A stretch of 64,000 nucleotides of DNA from an uncultured Oscillospiraceae bacterium (GTDB lineage Bacteria > Bacillota > Clostridia > Oscillospirales > Oscillospiraceae): positions 1 through 64,000 of the forward strand of contig CANQTW010000003.1 in NCBI GenBank assembly GCA_947626845.1, in the 5' to 3' direction. Numbering within the stretch: position 1 is the stretch's first letter; the number at the start of each line of letters is the position of its first letter. Below are positions 8,067-15,547 of the stretch, piece after piece. The notes under the pieces were generated by a model. It was not told the origin of the DNA and did no database searches. It worked only from the letters and a program-made list of their open reading frames with translations. The position numbers and the translations under genes are program-made.

Positions 8067-8565
8067 ATTTGGCAGATTTCTTTTCACGAAGCGCGTCAAG
8101 TTCCTCTATTGTCCTCTGTACCTCCATTGCCGGATAAGTGTAGCGCCAGTGGTCGTATTCCTCTCTGGTGATCTCCCCGGACGCCAGACGTTTTTTCTGT
8201 TCCGACCAGGCGTACAGCATTTCAAACATGGCATGGTATCTTATACCTTTCGACTTATCCAGCCGAAGGCAGATTTCACCGTCGATCTCCCCGATGGTCA
8301 GACCCCGGATGTCCTCTAAGGCAAAGAGAGTGTGCATCAGGCCAATGTCAGTGTCGATGTCCGGGACGGTCAGGGCGTTGGTGGAGACGCCAAAAATCCC
8401 CGCCAGCGTGCTTGTCAGGTCCGCCTTGGGAGTTCTGCTGCCTGTTTCGTACTGCGCCATTCGCACGTCGGCGGAACGTTCCGGGAATCCCACCGCCATG
8501 CCGAGATATTTTTGGGTCATGCCGGCTTTCATGCGGAAAAAGTGTATGCGCTCGCCGATGGACAT
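8065..8565 (-). CDS. XRE-family repressor of IME2
   Basis: A 166-aa homologue of the 289-822 protein with the same N-terminal helix-turn-helix (MSIGERIHFF, then VRMAQYETGSRTPK). The C-terminal 30 residues differ and are shorter. The ATG at 8565 aligns with the IME1 start and follows a GGAG site. It is divergent from the excisionase-integrase operon over a gap with TGTTTAGAAC-type repeats, so it probably represses integrase expression and its own. Cross-regulation between the two IMEs is possible because the operators are so alike. Confidence 0.88.
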   Translation of the reverse strand: MSIGERIHFFRMKAGMTQKYLGMAVGFPERSADVRMAQYETGSRTPKADLTSTLAGIFGVSTNALTVPDIDTDIGLMHTLFALEDIRGLTIGEIDGEICLRLDKSKGIRYHAMFEMLYAWSEQKKRLASGEITREEYDHWRYTYPAMEVQRTIEELDALREKKSAK

Positions 8566-8600
8566 AGATACCAACTCCTATTTGTTATGTAGATATACGG

Positions 8601-8702
8601 AGTATAGCAGATATGTTTAGAACTGTCAAGGGAAACATAAATAATTTTGTTTAGAATTTCTTTCAACAAACTCTTGACTTAACGGAATAGAGTTAGTATA
8701 AT
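8601..8702. promoter_or_regulatory. Divergent promoters and operator repeats of IME2
   Basis: Rightward: TTGACT at 8674-8679, 17 bp, TATAAT at 8697-8702. Leftward: TTGACA from 8624-8629, 17 bp, TATACT from 8601-8606. TGTTTAGAAC and TGTTTAGAAT repeats occupy the positions of the IME1 operators. Confidence 0.78.
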
Positions 8703-8745
8703 GAAGATAGAAGCTAAACAAATAAGCTAAGGAAAGGAGAACAAC

Positions 8746-8949
8746 ATGGCACAGATTTTTATGAGGGTGGAAGAAGTTGCGGAAGAACTGGGCGTGTCTA
8801 TCCCCTACGCCTACAAGCTCATCAAACGGCTGAACGATGAGCTTGCGGCGACGGGCTGCATCACCATTGCCGGACGGATCGACCGTAAATTCTTTCACGA
8901 AAAGTTCTATGGGACAAGGGGGGAGAAGAATGGCAGCGTTCAAGGATAA
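8746..8949 (+). CDS. Excisionase-like small helix-turn-helix protein of IME2
   Basis: A 67-aa homologue of the 1008-1196 protein (VEEVAEELGVSIPYAYKLIK). AAAGGAG precedes ATG 8746. Unlike IME1, where stop and start overlap by one base, this frame runs 20 bases into the integrase gene, so its last residues are unrelated. The role is as in IME1: excision directionality or integrase control, by inference. Confidence 0.78.
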   Translation: MAQIFMRVEEVAEELGVSIPYAYKLIKRLNDELAATGCITIAGRIDRKFFHEKFYGTRGEKNGSVQG

Positions 8950-10006
8950 GAACAACGGCTCCTGGTATGTGCAGTTCCGCTATACCGACTGGAAAGGGGA
9001 ACGGCAGCAGAAGTTCAAACGCGGCTTTGCCACCAAGCGGGAGGCCCAGGCGTGGGAACGGGAGTTCCTGATGCAGAAGCAAGCGGACGTGAACATGACC
9101 TTTGAGAGCTTTGCCGCTCTCTATGAGAAGGATGTAAAGCCCAAGTTGAAGCTGAATACCTGGCTGTCCAAGGAACACATCATCAAGAAGAAAATTTTGC
9201 CTTACTTCAAGAACCGCAAGCTTTCTGAAATCACTGCACGGGACGTGATCGACTGGCAAAATGAGATTCGCACTTTGACCAACTCAAAGGGCAAGCCTTA
9301 TTCGCCGGACTATCTGGAGAACATCCACACCCAATTAAGTTGTATTTTCAACCATGCCATTAAATATTACGGCCTCCAGGTGAATCCGGCGTCCAAGGCC
9401 GGTGGCATGGGAGATGAACAGCCAAGAGAGATGCTGTTTTGGACAAAGGAAGAGTATCTCAAGATTTCCGAGGCTATGATGGACAAGCCCCTGTCGTACT
9501 ACGCTTTTGAGATGCTCTATTGGTGTGGTATCCGGGAGGGAGAGCTGCTGGCCCTCACCCCGGAGGACTTCGATTTTGAAGCCCAGACGGTCAGAATCAA
9601 CAAGTCCTACCAGCGTATCAAAGGACAGGACGTTATCACGACACCCAAGACAAAGAAAAGCAACCGTGTGATCCAGATGCCGGATTTCCTCTGTGATGAA
9701 ATGCAGGACTATCTTAAACAGCTTTATGGAGCGGAGCCTGACAGCCGCATCTTTCCTATTTCCAAGCATTACCTCAAGCACGAGATGGAGCGGGGCTGCA
9801 AGGAGACAGGGGTAAAGAAGATTCGGGTACACGATATTCGTCACAGCCACGTTTCCCTTTTGATTGACATGGGTTTTTCGGCCCTGGCAATCGCTGACCG
9901 GGTGGGTCACGAGAGCGTCCACATCACCTATCGTTACGCGCACCTGTTTCCGTCCAAGCAGACGGAGATGGCAAACAAACTGGACATTGAAAGGATGGGG
10001 AAATAA
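8930..10006 (+). CDS. int: Tyrosine integrase of IME2
   Basis: A 358-aa homologue of the IME1 integrase with all catalytic residues kept (GIREGE, HDIRH, GHES, YAHLF). ATG 8930 follows GGGGGAG and aligns with the IME1 start. The N-terminal and core-binding domains differ at many positions, while the last 25 residues and the following mobC are almost identical, which suggests a recombination joint near the 3' end. It is expected to act on the same core, since both elements share core B. Confidence 0.95.
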   Translation: MAAFKDKNNGSWYVQFRYTDWKGERQQKFKRGFATKREAQAWEREFLMQKQADVNMTFESFAALYEKDVKPKLKLNTWLSKEHIIKKKILPYFKNRKLSEITARDVIDWQNEIRTLTNSKGKPYSPDYLENIHTQLSCIFNHAIKYYGLQVNPASKAGGMGDEQPREMLFWTKEEYLKISEAMMDKPLSYYAFEMLYWCGIREGELLALTPEDFDFEAQTVRINKSYQRIKGQDVITTPKTKKSNRVIQMPDFLCDEMQDYLKQLYGAEPDSRIFPISKHYLKHEMERGCKETGVKKIRVHDIRHSHVSLLIDMGFSALAIADRVGHESVHITYRYAHLFPSKQTEMANKLDIERMGK

Positions 10007-10326
10007 TGTCAGCCAAGAACCTGGACAACAAAAATCGCTGGAGGAACAAGACCGTGGCCTTCCGGGTGTCCCCGGAGGAGGACGAGCAGATAGAGACCGC
10101 TGTACGGCTCTCCGGCCTCACCAAGCAGGACTATATTACCCGGAGGCTCCTATGCCGGGATGTGGTGGTGCAGGGCAACCCAAGGGTCTACAAGGCCCTC
10201 AGAAATGAATTGGTTGCTGTGCTTACGGAGCTGCGGCGCGTTGAGGCGGGGAGCGGCGTGGACGGCGATTTGCTGGATACCATCAACATGATCGCCGCAA
10301 TCTTGAAAGAAATGAAGGAGGAATGA
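10006..10326 (+). CDS. MobC-like relaxosome accessory protein of IME2
   Basis: A 106-aa ribbon-helix-helix-type protein nearly identical to the IME1 copy (seven substitutions by eye). The ATG overlaps the integrase stop. It probably binds the oriT-like gap between the ATPase and relaxase genes. Confidence 0.8.
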   Translation: MSAKNLDNKNRWRNKTVAFRVSPEEDEQIETAVRLSGLTKQDYITRRLLCRDVVVQGNPRVYKALRNELVAVLTELRRVEAGSGVDGDLLDTINMIAAILKEMKEE

Positions 10327-10330
10327 TTGA

Positions 10331-11476
10331 TTGAAGGATTTCCAGGAAACGAAAAGGACTGTCCCGGTTCCGTCTGTTGGCGCAGACGGGGAACAGCCCA
10401 TTTCTCGAATGACCACCCCAAGTATAGCAGAGAAAGCCGCTGAAAGCAACCCCCGAGAGGAAGAATACCGTGAAAAGCAGCGGATGGACAACCAAGCGTA
10501 TCTCCCTACCGTCACAATGAGCGAGCTCTACCAGAACGTGTATCAGAGCAGGCCGCCCGTCATTGACGGTCTGCTCTATCCGGGGACGTACCTCTTTGCA
10601 GGGGCGTCCAAGGTGGGCAAGTCCTTCCTGATGGCGCAGCTTGCCTACCACGTCAGCACCGGCCTCCCTCTGTGGGGTTATCCCGTACACAAGGGGACCG
10701 TTCTCTACCTGGCGCTGGAGGATGACTACCGGCGCTTGCAGGAGAGGCTTTATCGGATGTTCGGTGTAGAGGCCACTGACGACCTTTTCCTTTCCATCTG
10801 CGCCAAGCAGATTGGCAACGGGCTGGAGGACCAACTGAACCGGTTTGTACGGGAACATCCAAACACCAGGCTGATCATTGTGGACGTCCTTCAGCGGGTC
10901 CGGGATGCGGGTGGAGAAAAGTACAGTTACGCCAACGACTATGAGACGGTAGTAAAGCTCAAACAGATAGCGGACAGCAATGAGATATGCCTGCTGGTGG
11001 TCCACCACACCAGAAAGCAGCAGGCGGACGACAAGTTTGACATGATCTCCGGTACAAACGGCCTTGCTGGGGTAGCAGACGGAGCGTTTCTTCTTCAGAA
11101 GGAGAAGCGGACGGAGATCACCGCCACCCTGGATATAGTGGGACGAGACCAGCAGGATCAGCGGCTCTATCTCACCCGCGACATGGAGCATTTGACCTGG
11201 ATGTTGGACCGGGTGGAAACGGAGCTGTGGATCGAGCCGCCTGACCCGGTGCTGGAGACAGTGGCCACCTTCGTCACGGCGGAGAGACCAACCTGGTACG
11301 GCACCGCCACGGAGCTGGCGGAGGCCCTGAATCTGGATATGAGGCCCAACGCCCTGGCAATGCGGCTCAATGTCCGGGCTGGGAGGCTGTTAGCCGAGTA
11401 CCACATCCGCTATGAGAACGCCCGCACTCACGCCGGGAGGAGCATCAGCCTGACGCTGGAGCCTCCCGAAGCGTGA
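10331..11476 (+). CDS. RepA-like AAA/RecA-fold ATPase of IME2
   Basis: A 381-aa homologue of the IME1 ATPase, read from TTG 10331 behind AAGGAGG. Walker A GASKVGKSFL, a Walker B-like strand (TRLIIVDVLQRV) and VHHTRK are present. A few codons around residue 45 differ in length from IME1. The C-terminal winged-helix-like part is almost identical between the two copies. Confidence 0.85.
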   Translation: MKDFQETKRTVPVPSVGADGEQPISRMTTPSIAEKAAESNPREEEYREKQRMDNQAYLPTVTMSELYQNVYQSRPPVIDGLLYPGTYLFAGASKVGKSFLMAQLAYHVSTGLPLWGYPVHKGTVLYLALEDDYRRLQERLYRMFGVEATDDLFLSICAKQIGNGLEDQLNRFVREHPNTRLIIVDVLQRVRDAGGEKYSYANDYETVVKLKQIADSNEICLLVVHHTRKQQADDKFDMISGTNGLAGVADGAFLLQKEKRTEITATLDIVGRDQQDQRLYLTRDMEHLTWMLDRVETELWIEPPDPVLETVATFVTAERPTWYGTATELAEALNLDMRPNALAMRLNVRAGRLLAEYHIRYENARTHAGRSISLTLEPPEA

Positions 11477-11861
11477 CGACCGTGACGGCCGTGACGACTA
11501 TTTTGGGAGCGGGGGCGGTGTCAAAAACATCGTCACGGTCGTCACGGCTGTCACGGGGGCCCCACACGAGCCCAGCGCAGCGGGTCGTGTGGGGAGAGGA
11601 GGAGCAAGGGAGTGAACGTAGTTTTCGCCGCAGGCGGAAACGGAGTTGAACGGACTTTGCGACGACGATGTGCAGGGTGCCCTTTTCAAAGGGCGGCCCT
11701 GCTGGGGGAGCCGTCCGCAGACGGCGGGGGCAAAGCCCACAAGACCACCCCGTAGGGCGCAACAGCATCTTTTGATGGCCGCAGGCTGTCAAAAGTGCTT
11801 TTGCGTTACTTTCGCAGAAAGTAACAAAGGCCGCCGCTGGCGCGGCGAAAGGAGTGTTGAT
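11477..11861. other. Probable oriT / structured noncoding gap of IME2
   Basis: It carries the same blocks as 3755-4130: GTGACG repeats, inverted GTCACG repeats, a GCAGGG...CCCTGC hairpin (about 11672-11705) and the GTTACTTTC/GAAAGTAAC hairpin (about 11803-11824) just before the relaxase ribosome site. Small insertions and substitutions lie between the blocks, while the hairpins are kept. Confidence 0.6.
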
Positions 11862-13050
11862 TTGAATAGAACGATCAGCGTCATGGTGGGCCGCGGCTCA
11901 GTGAACCACAATAGTCGGAAGTTCCACGCCAAGAACACTGACCCGGAACGTTCCCACCTTAATATAGACTACTGCAACGAGGACATCAAGGCCGTCTACC
12001 ATGAGCTGTTTGACGATGCTCTCCAACGGTACAATGACAAGCAGACAAGGGTGGACCGTGTGATCACGGATTACTATGAGAAGATCCGTTCCGGCAAGCA
12101 GGAGAAACCCTTCCATGAAATCATCCTGCAAGTGGGTAACAAGGACAATATGAGCGCCGAGAGCGAGGAGGGCCAGCTTGCGGCGGAGGTGTTGGACGAG
12201 TATATGAAGTGCTTCCAGGAGCGCAACCCGAACCTCCGGGTGTTCTCAGCTCACCTTCACATGGACGAGGCCACGCCGCACTTACACATCGACTTCGTAC
12301 CATTCACATCAGGGAGCAAGCGGGGGCTGGATACCAGGGTGTCCCTCAAACAGGCGCTGGCCGCCCAAGGCTTTAAGGGTGGCACCAGGGGCGACACGGA
12401 GTGGAGCCAGTGGGTACGGGCTGAAAAGGAACAGCTCGCCTCTGTGATGGAGCGCCACGGGATGGAGTGGGAGGACAAAGGAACCCACGACCAGCATCTG
12501 TCGGTCCTGGATTACAAGAAGGAGCAGCGGGCGAGGGAAGTAGCCGCGCTTGAGGTGGAGCAGGTCCAGAAGCAGGAGCAAGTGGACCGTCAGGAGCAGC
12601 GTTTGAAAGAGCTGGCCCCTGCGGTGAAGAACTTGGGAGCAGTTGGCAGTACAGTTCTCCGAGGACACCGAACAGGTACTCCCGGAGGCGGGGCCGCTGG
12701 AGTCCGCCAGGGCCTACCGGGAGAAGAAGGTCAAGCCGCTTTGGGAGAAGATCGTCAAAGTGCTGCGCTCCGTCTACCGGGCCTACTTCGACCTCAAGAG
12801 CAAGTTTGAGCGTCTGCAGGGGCAATACAACCGGGTGTCAGAACGATGCTATTCTTACTCAGCCCGGTTGGACGCAGTTTCAGCGGAGAACAAGGCTTTG
12901 AGGGAGGAGGTGAGGGACTATGAGCGACTGAAGCGGGCCATCGGCCCGGAGCAGGCCAGAATGATGCTGGAGGCCGCCTGTCAGCAGGAACAGGCTGAAA
13001 AGGAGCGGAAACGCGCCGCCAGAAGGAAAGCAGATTTAGACGCACGATAA
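11862..13050 (+). pseudogene. Mob/Pre relaxase of IME2, interrupted by a +1 frameshift
   Basis: The frame starts at TTG 11862 (AAAGGAG upstream) and encodes the intact catalytic part with HLHMDEATPHLHIDF. At 12635-12637 there are three Gs where IME1 has two (4903-4904). After this, the first frame gives unrelated residues to 12809, and the true coiled-coil tail continues in another frame (12643-13050). Undoing the extra G would give a 395-aa protein. The N-terminal domain may still be active as a truncated product. Decay, a sequencing error in a G-run and programmed slippage are all possible. Confidence 0.85.
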
Positions 13051-13069
13051 ATGAAATGGAGGTAATCTT

Positions 13070-13444
13070 ATGGAACAATTCATCTACGACGAGAGCAACG
13101 GCCTGTGGTACGAGCGCCAGGGGGACTATTACATCCCTTGCCTTTCTTTGCCGGAGGATAATCAACCCATCGGTCCATGGGGACAGCGGCACCTGCGGTA
13201 CATCAAAGAATACCGCAAGGGCCTCTACACAAGCCTTCTGTTGAGCGGAAAACTGAACAGCTATTTGGCGGACGTTGACCGTCAGGCCCAGGAGCAGTTG
13301 GACATCATCATCCGCCAAATGGCCCAGGCCGAAGGAGTTACCGAGGCACTGAAGGCTGAAAATCAGATGGAGTGGGTGGGGAAGATGAATAATATCCGAG
13401 ATCGGGCTATGGAGGTGGTAAACAACGATTTGATCTACGCATAA
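13070..13444 (+). CDS. tnpV: TnpV-family protein of IME2
   Basis: A 124-aa homologue of the 5161-5535 protein with the same conserved blocks (IYDESNGLWYERQGD and RHLRYIKEYRKGLY). GGAGG precedes ATG 13070, 19 bases after the relaxase stop, as in IME1. The function is unknown. A GC-rich hairpin at 13454-13475 follows the stop and may end the backbone transcript. Confidence 0.85.
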   Translation: MEQFIYDESNGLWYERQGDYYIPCLSLPEDNQPIGPWGQRHLRYIKEYRKGLYTSLLLSGKLNSYLADVDRQAQEQLDIIIRQMAQAEGVTEALKAENQMEWVGKMNNIRDRAMEVVNNDLIYA

Positions 13445-13653
13445 GTTTACGGTGGCGGGGAGCAATCCCCGTCGCTATTACTATATCTGCTGTTCGATTA
13501 GGTGTGTATATTGTTTGGTAGGTCATGTAATCTGTCCAAGTAAGCTCTATAATTGCAGCGAGCGCAGCATAGGAACAGGAGGCTTTGAAATGCATGTACT
13601 TCATCAAAATGACCAGCGTTCTATGAAAAAGTGTCTTTAGTATATGACGGGAA

Positions 13654-13698
13654 ATACTGAAAAACAAGACTTGAAAAATACTGTTTTTCCAGTATAAT
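13654..13698 (+). promoter_or_regulatory. Outward promoter within an inverted repeat
   Basis: TTGAAA at 13671-13676, 16-bp spacer, TATAAT at 13693-13698. ATACTGAAAAACA (13654-13666) faces TGTTTTTCCAGTAT (13682-13695), an inverted repeat around the -35 with one bulged base. It reads out of IME2 towards the restriction-modification genes and may be repressor-controlled. Confidence 0.55.
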
Positions 13699-13755
13699 AT
13701 AGATAAAGAAAACCAGCAGCGGAGAGGATTCTCTGCCACTATTTTCAAGTAGTCC

Positions 13756-13887
13756 GGGCAAAATATTAGCAACAAAAAATCAGATAGCCCAAACTATCTG
13801 GATAATGAAAGCAATCAAAATAATCTGAGCTAAATCTCATAAACAAACCTATTTAGAATATTTCTGACAGGAGATTGTGAATAAGAA
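13756..13887 (+). repeat. Right end C, degenerate core
   Basis: Arm pair GGGCAAA/TAGCAAC at 13756 and 13767 (11-bp period). About 100 bp then match right end D closely, but the core position (13874-13887) reads GATTGTGAATAAG-like sequence in place of CGAGTGGGAGTGAT. It is probably a dead or altered end. Confidence 0.6.
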
Positions 13888-13899
13888 AGGATGAAGTGT

Positions 13900-14643
13900 A
13901 TGATTAATTCAATACAAATTCCGAACGATTTAGAAGATAGAATTGCAGAGGCTGTCAGATTCTTTTGGACGACAAGAACCGGGCAAATCACAAGACAAAA
14001 TGCGCACGGTATTAAAGATCAAGGAAATCGCGGAGCTGTTACAGGCGGAAAACAGCTTGATGGATTTGTTGAGTTAATCTGTGATCTTTTGATTATAAAC
14101 GGAGTTCCAGAAGAGTGTATTTTTACCAATTCCGATTTGGAGCTTCCTGGTTATTTCCGTCCTAATAAAAAATGGGATTTGCTTGTGGTCGATAGGGATG
14201 AGTTGGTTATTGCCATAGAGTTTAAGAGCCAAGTTGGTCCCTCTTTTGGTAATAATTTTAATAATCGAACAGAAGAGGCAATGGGTACGGCATTAGATAT
14301 ATGGACGGCCTATAGGGAGGGCATATTTGGTTCTCAGAAAGCTCCTTGGTTAGGCTATTTTATGGTTCTGGAAGATTGCAGAAAATCAAATGAACCTGTA
14401 CATGTCAGATCACCACATTTTGACGTATTAGAAGAGTTTGTGGATGCTTCATATAAGGAGCGCTATGAGATATTTTGCAATAAACTTTTGTTAGAACGTC
14501 AGTATTCTGCGTCTTGCTTTGCGACAACATTTTGTTCAGGCGGTGATATTACATACGATTTTCCAAAAGAACATTTGTCATTTGAAGCATTTGCAGTTTC
14601 TATGTTAAGTGCAGCACTTGCACATTTTTTGGGGAGGCATTAA
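13900..14643 (+). CDS. PaeR7I/XhoI-type type II restriction endonuclease
   Basis: A 247-aa protein with the conserved blocks of the PaeR7I family: GGKQLDGFVEL, ELPGYFRPNKKWDL and EFKSQVGPSFGNNFNNR. The acid plus EFK residues form the PD-(D/E)xK nuclease centre. Family members cut CTCGAG, so this specificity is expected but untested. ATG 13900 is preferred over ATG 13891 because AAAGG lies right against the latter. The methyltransferase start follows its stop within a few bases. Codon use is AT-rich compared with the IME backbone. Confidence 0.9.
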   Translation: MINSIQIPNDLEDRIAEAVRFFWTTRTGQITRQNAHGIKDQGNRGAVTGGKQLDGFVELICDLLIINGVPEECIFTNSDLELPGYFRPNKKWDLLVVDRDELVIAIEFKSQVGPSFGNNFNNRTEEAMGTALDIWTAYREGIFGSQKAPWLGYFMVLEDCRKSNEPVHVRSPHFDVLEEFVDASYKERYEIFCNKLLLERQYSASCFATTFCSGGDITYDFPKEHLSFEAFAVSMLSAALAHFLGRH

Positions 14644-14645
14644 TT

Positions 14646-15500
14646 TTGACTAATCAGCTTCTTTATCATAGTGATGCAAGGGATATGTACTTTATTCCGA
14701 ACAAAAGCGTTCATTTGGTATTAACATCTCCTCCTTATTTCAACCTTAAAGAATATCGGAAGGGCAAAAATCAGCTTGGGATAGTGGAAAACTATCAAGA
14801 TTTCATTGATGAGCTTGAAAAAGTCTGGAAAGAATGTTTTCGAGTTTTGGTACCCGGTGGGCGAATTGTTTGTGTTGTCGGCGATGTGTGCTTGTCAAGG
14901 CGAAAATATGGTCGTCATGTTGTTATGCCACTTCATTCTGATATAGCTGTTTCATGTCGTAAAATTGGTTTTGATAATCTCAATCCGATTCTTTGGCATA
15001 AGATTTCTAATGCAACTTTTGAAGCAAATACAAATAGCTCCATTTTGGGAAAACCTTACGAGCCAAATGCAATAATCAAAAATGATATAGAATACATTTT
15101 AATGGAAAGAAAACCCGGGGGGTATAGAAGACCTACTGAACAGCAACGCGCTGAAAGCAAAATTGACAAAGAAGATTTTCAGAATTGGTTTAGTCAGATA
15201 TGGGAAATGCCGGGGGCATCGACCAAAAATGGCCATCCAGCTCCGTTTCCATTGGAGCTCGCTAGCAGACTCGTTAAAATGTTTTCTTTTATTGGTGATA
15301 CAGTTTTAGATCCTTTTTGCGGAAGTGGAACCACAATGCTCGCTTCGATTAATAACGGCAGAAATAGTGTTGGAGTTGAAACAGAAGCATATTACTGCGA
15401 TTACACAGTACGCCGGATCGAAGCTGAGCGTAACTTATTTAACAGCTACTCTTTTAAGTATATTGACTTAAGTCACGAAGAAGATTCCTATATCGATTAG
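14646..15500 (+). CDS. Beta-class DNA methyltransferase partner of the PaeR7I-type enzyme
   Basis: A 284-aa amino-methyltransferase with catalytic motif IV TSPPYF near the N-terminus and the AdoMet motif DPFCGSGTT near the C-terminus, i.e. the beta order (IV before I). It reads from TTG 14646, eight bases after GGGGAGG. It should protect the host from the adjacent endonuclease. SPPY motifs occur in N4-cytosine and some N6-adenine enzymes, so the modified base is unclear. Classical PaeR7I/XhoI partners are N6-adenine enzymes of another motif order, so this pairing is unusual. Confidence 0.88.
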   Translation: MTNQLLYHSDARDMYFIPNKSVHLVLTSPPYFNLKEYRKGKNQLGIVENYQDFIDELEKVWKECFRVLVPGGRIVCVVGDVCLSRRKYGRHVVMPLHSDIAVSCRKIGFDNLNPILWHKISNATFEANTNSSILGKPYEPNAIIKNDIEYILMERKPGGYRRPTEQQRAESKIDKEDFQNWFSQIWEMPGASTKNGHPAPFPLELASRLVKMFSFIGDTVLDPFCGSGTTMLASINNGRNSVGVETEAYYCDYTVRRIEAERNLFNSYSFKYIDLSHEEDSYID

Positions 15501-15547
15501 AATATATTCGTCATGGTGCGCTAAAAGAATTTAGAGAGGGAATAGTA

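Larger units (their letters stand above)
7836..13887. mobile_element. IME2, second integrative mobilizable element
   Basis: Starts at core B and has the same gene order as IME1: XRE repressor, excisionase-like gene, integrase, mobC-like gene, RepA-like ATPase, oriT-like gap, relaxase (frameshifted) and tnpV. It ends at the degenerate right end C, or, if C is inactive, at core D (17614-17627), in which case the restriction-modification and OLD genes are its cargo. Divergence from IME1 shows it is a separate acquisition and not a recent duplication. Confidence 0.75.
13445..13899. other. Gap between IME2 backbone and defence cargo
   Basis: It contains a hairpin after tnpV, a possible 16-codon frame (13590-13640) with a good AGGAGG but no recognisable product, an outward promoter inside an inverted repeat (13654-13698) and right end C (13756-13887). 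No larger gene is seen. Confidence 0.55.

Noticed and set aside
1-13444. Tandem duplication or assembly artefact as the origin of the two IMEs
   Set aside because: The copies differ at many positions, have different lesions and cargo, and distinct left-end repeats, so they are separate elements.
13590-13640. A 16-codon frame with a good ribosome site
   Set aside because: Too short to support a function; it could be a remnant of a cargo gene.
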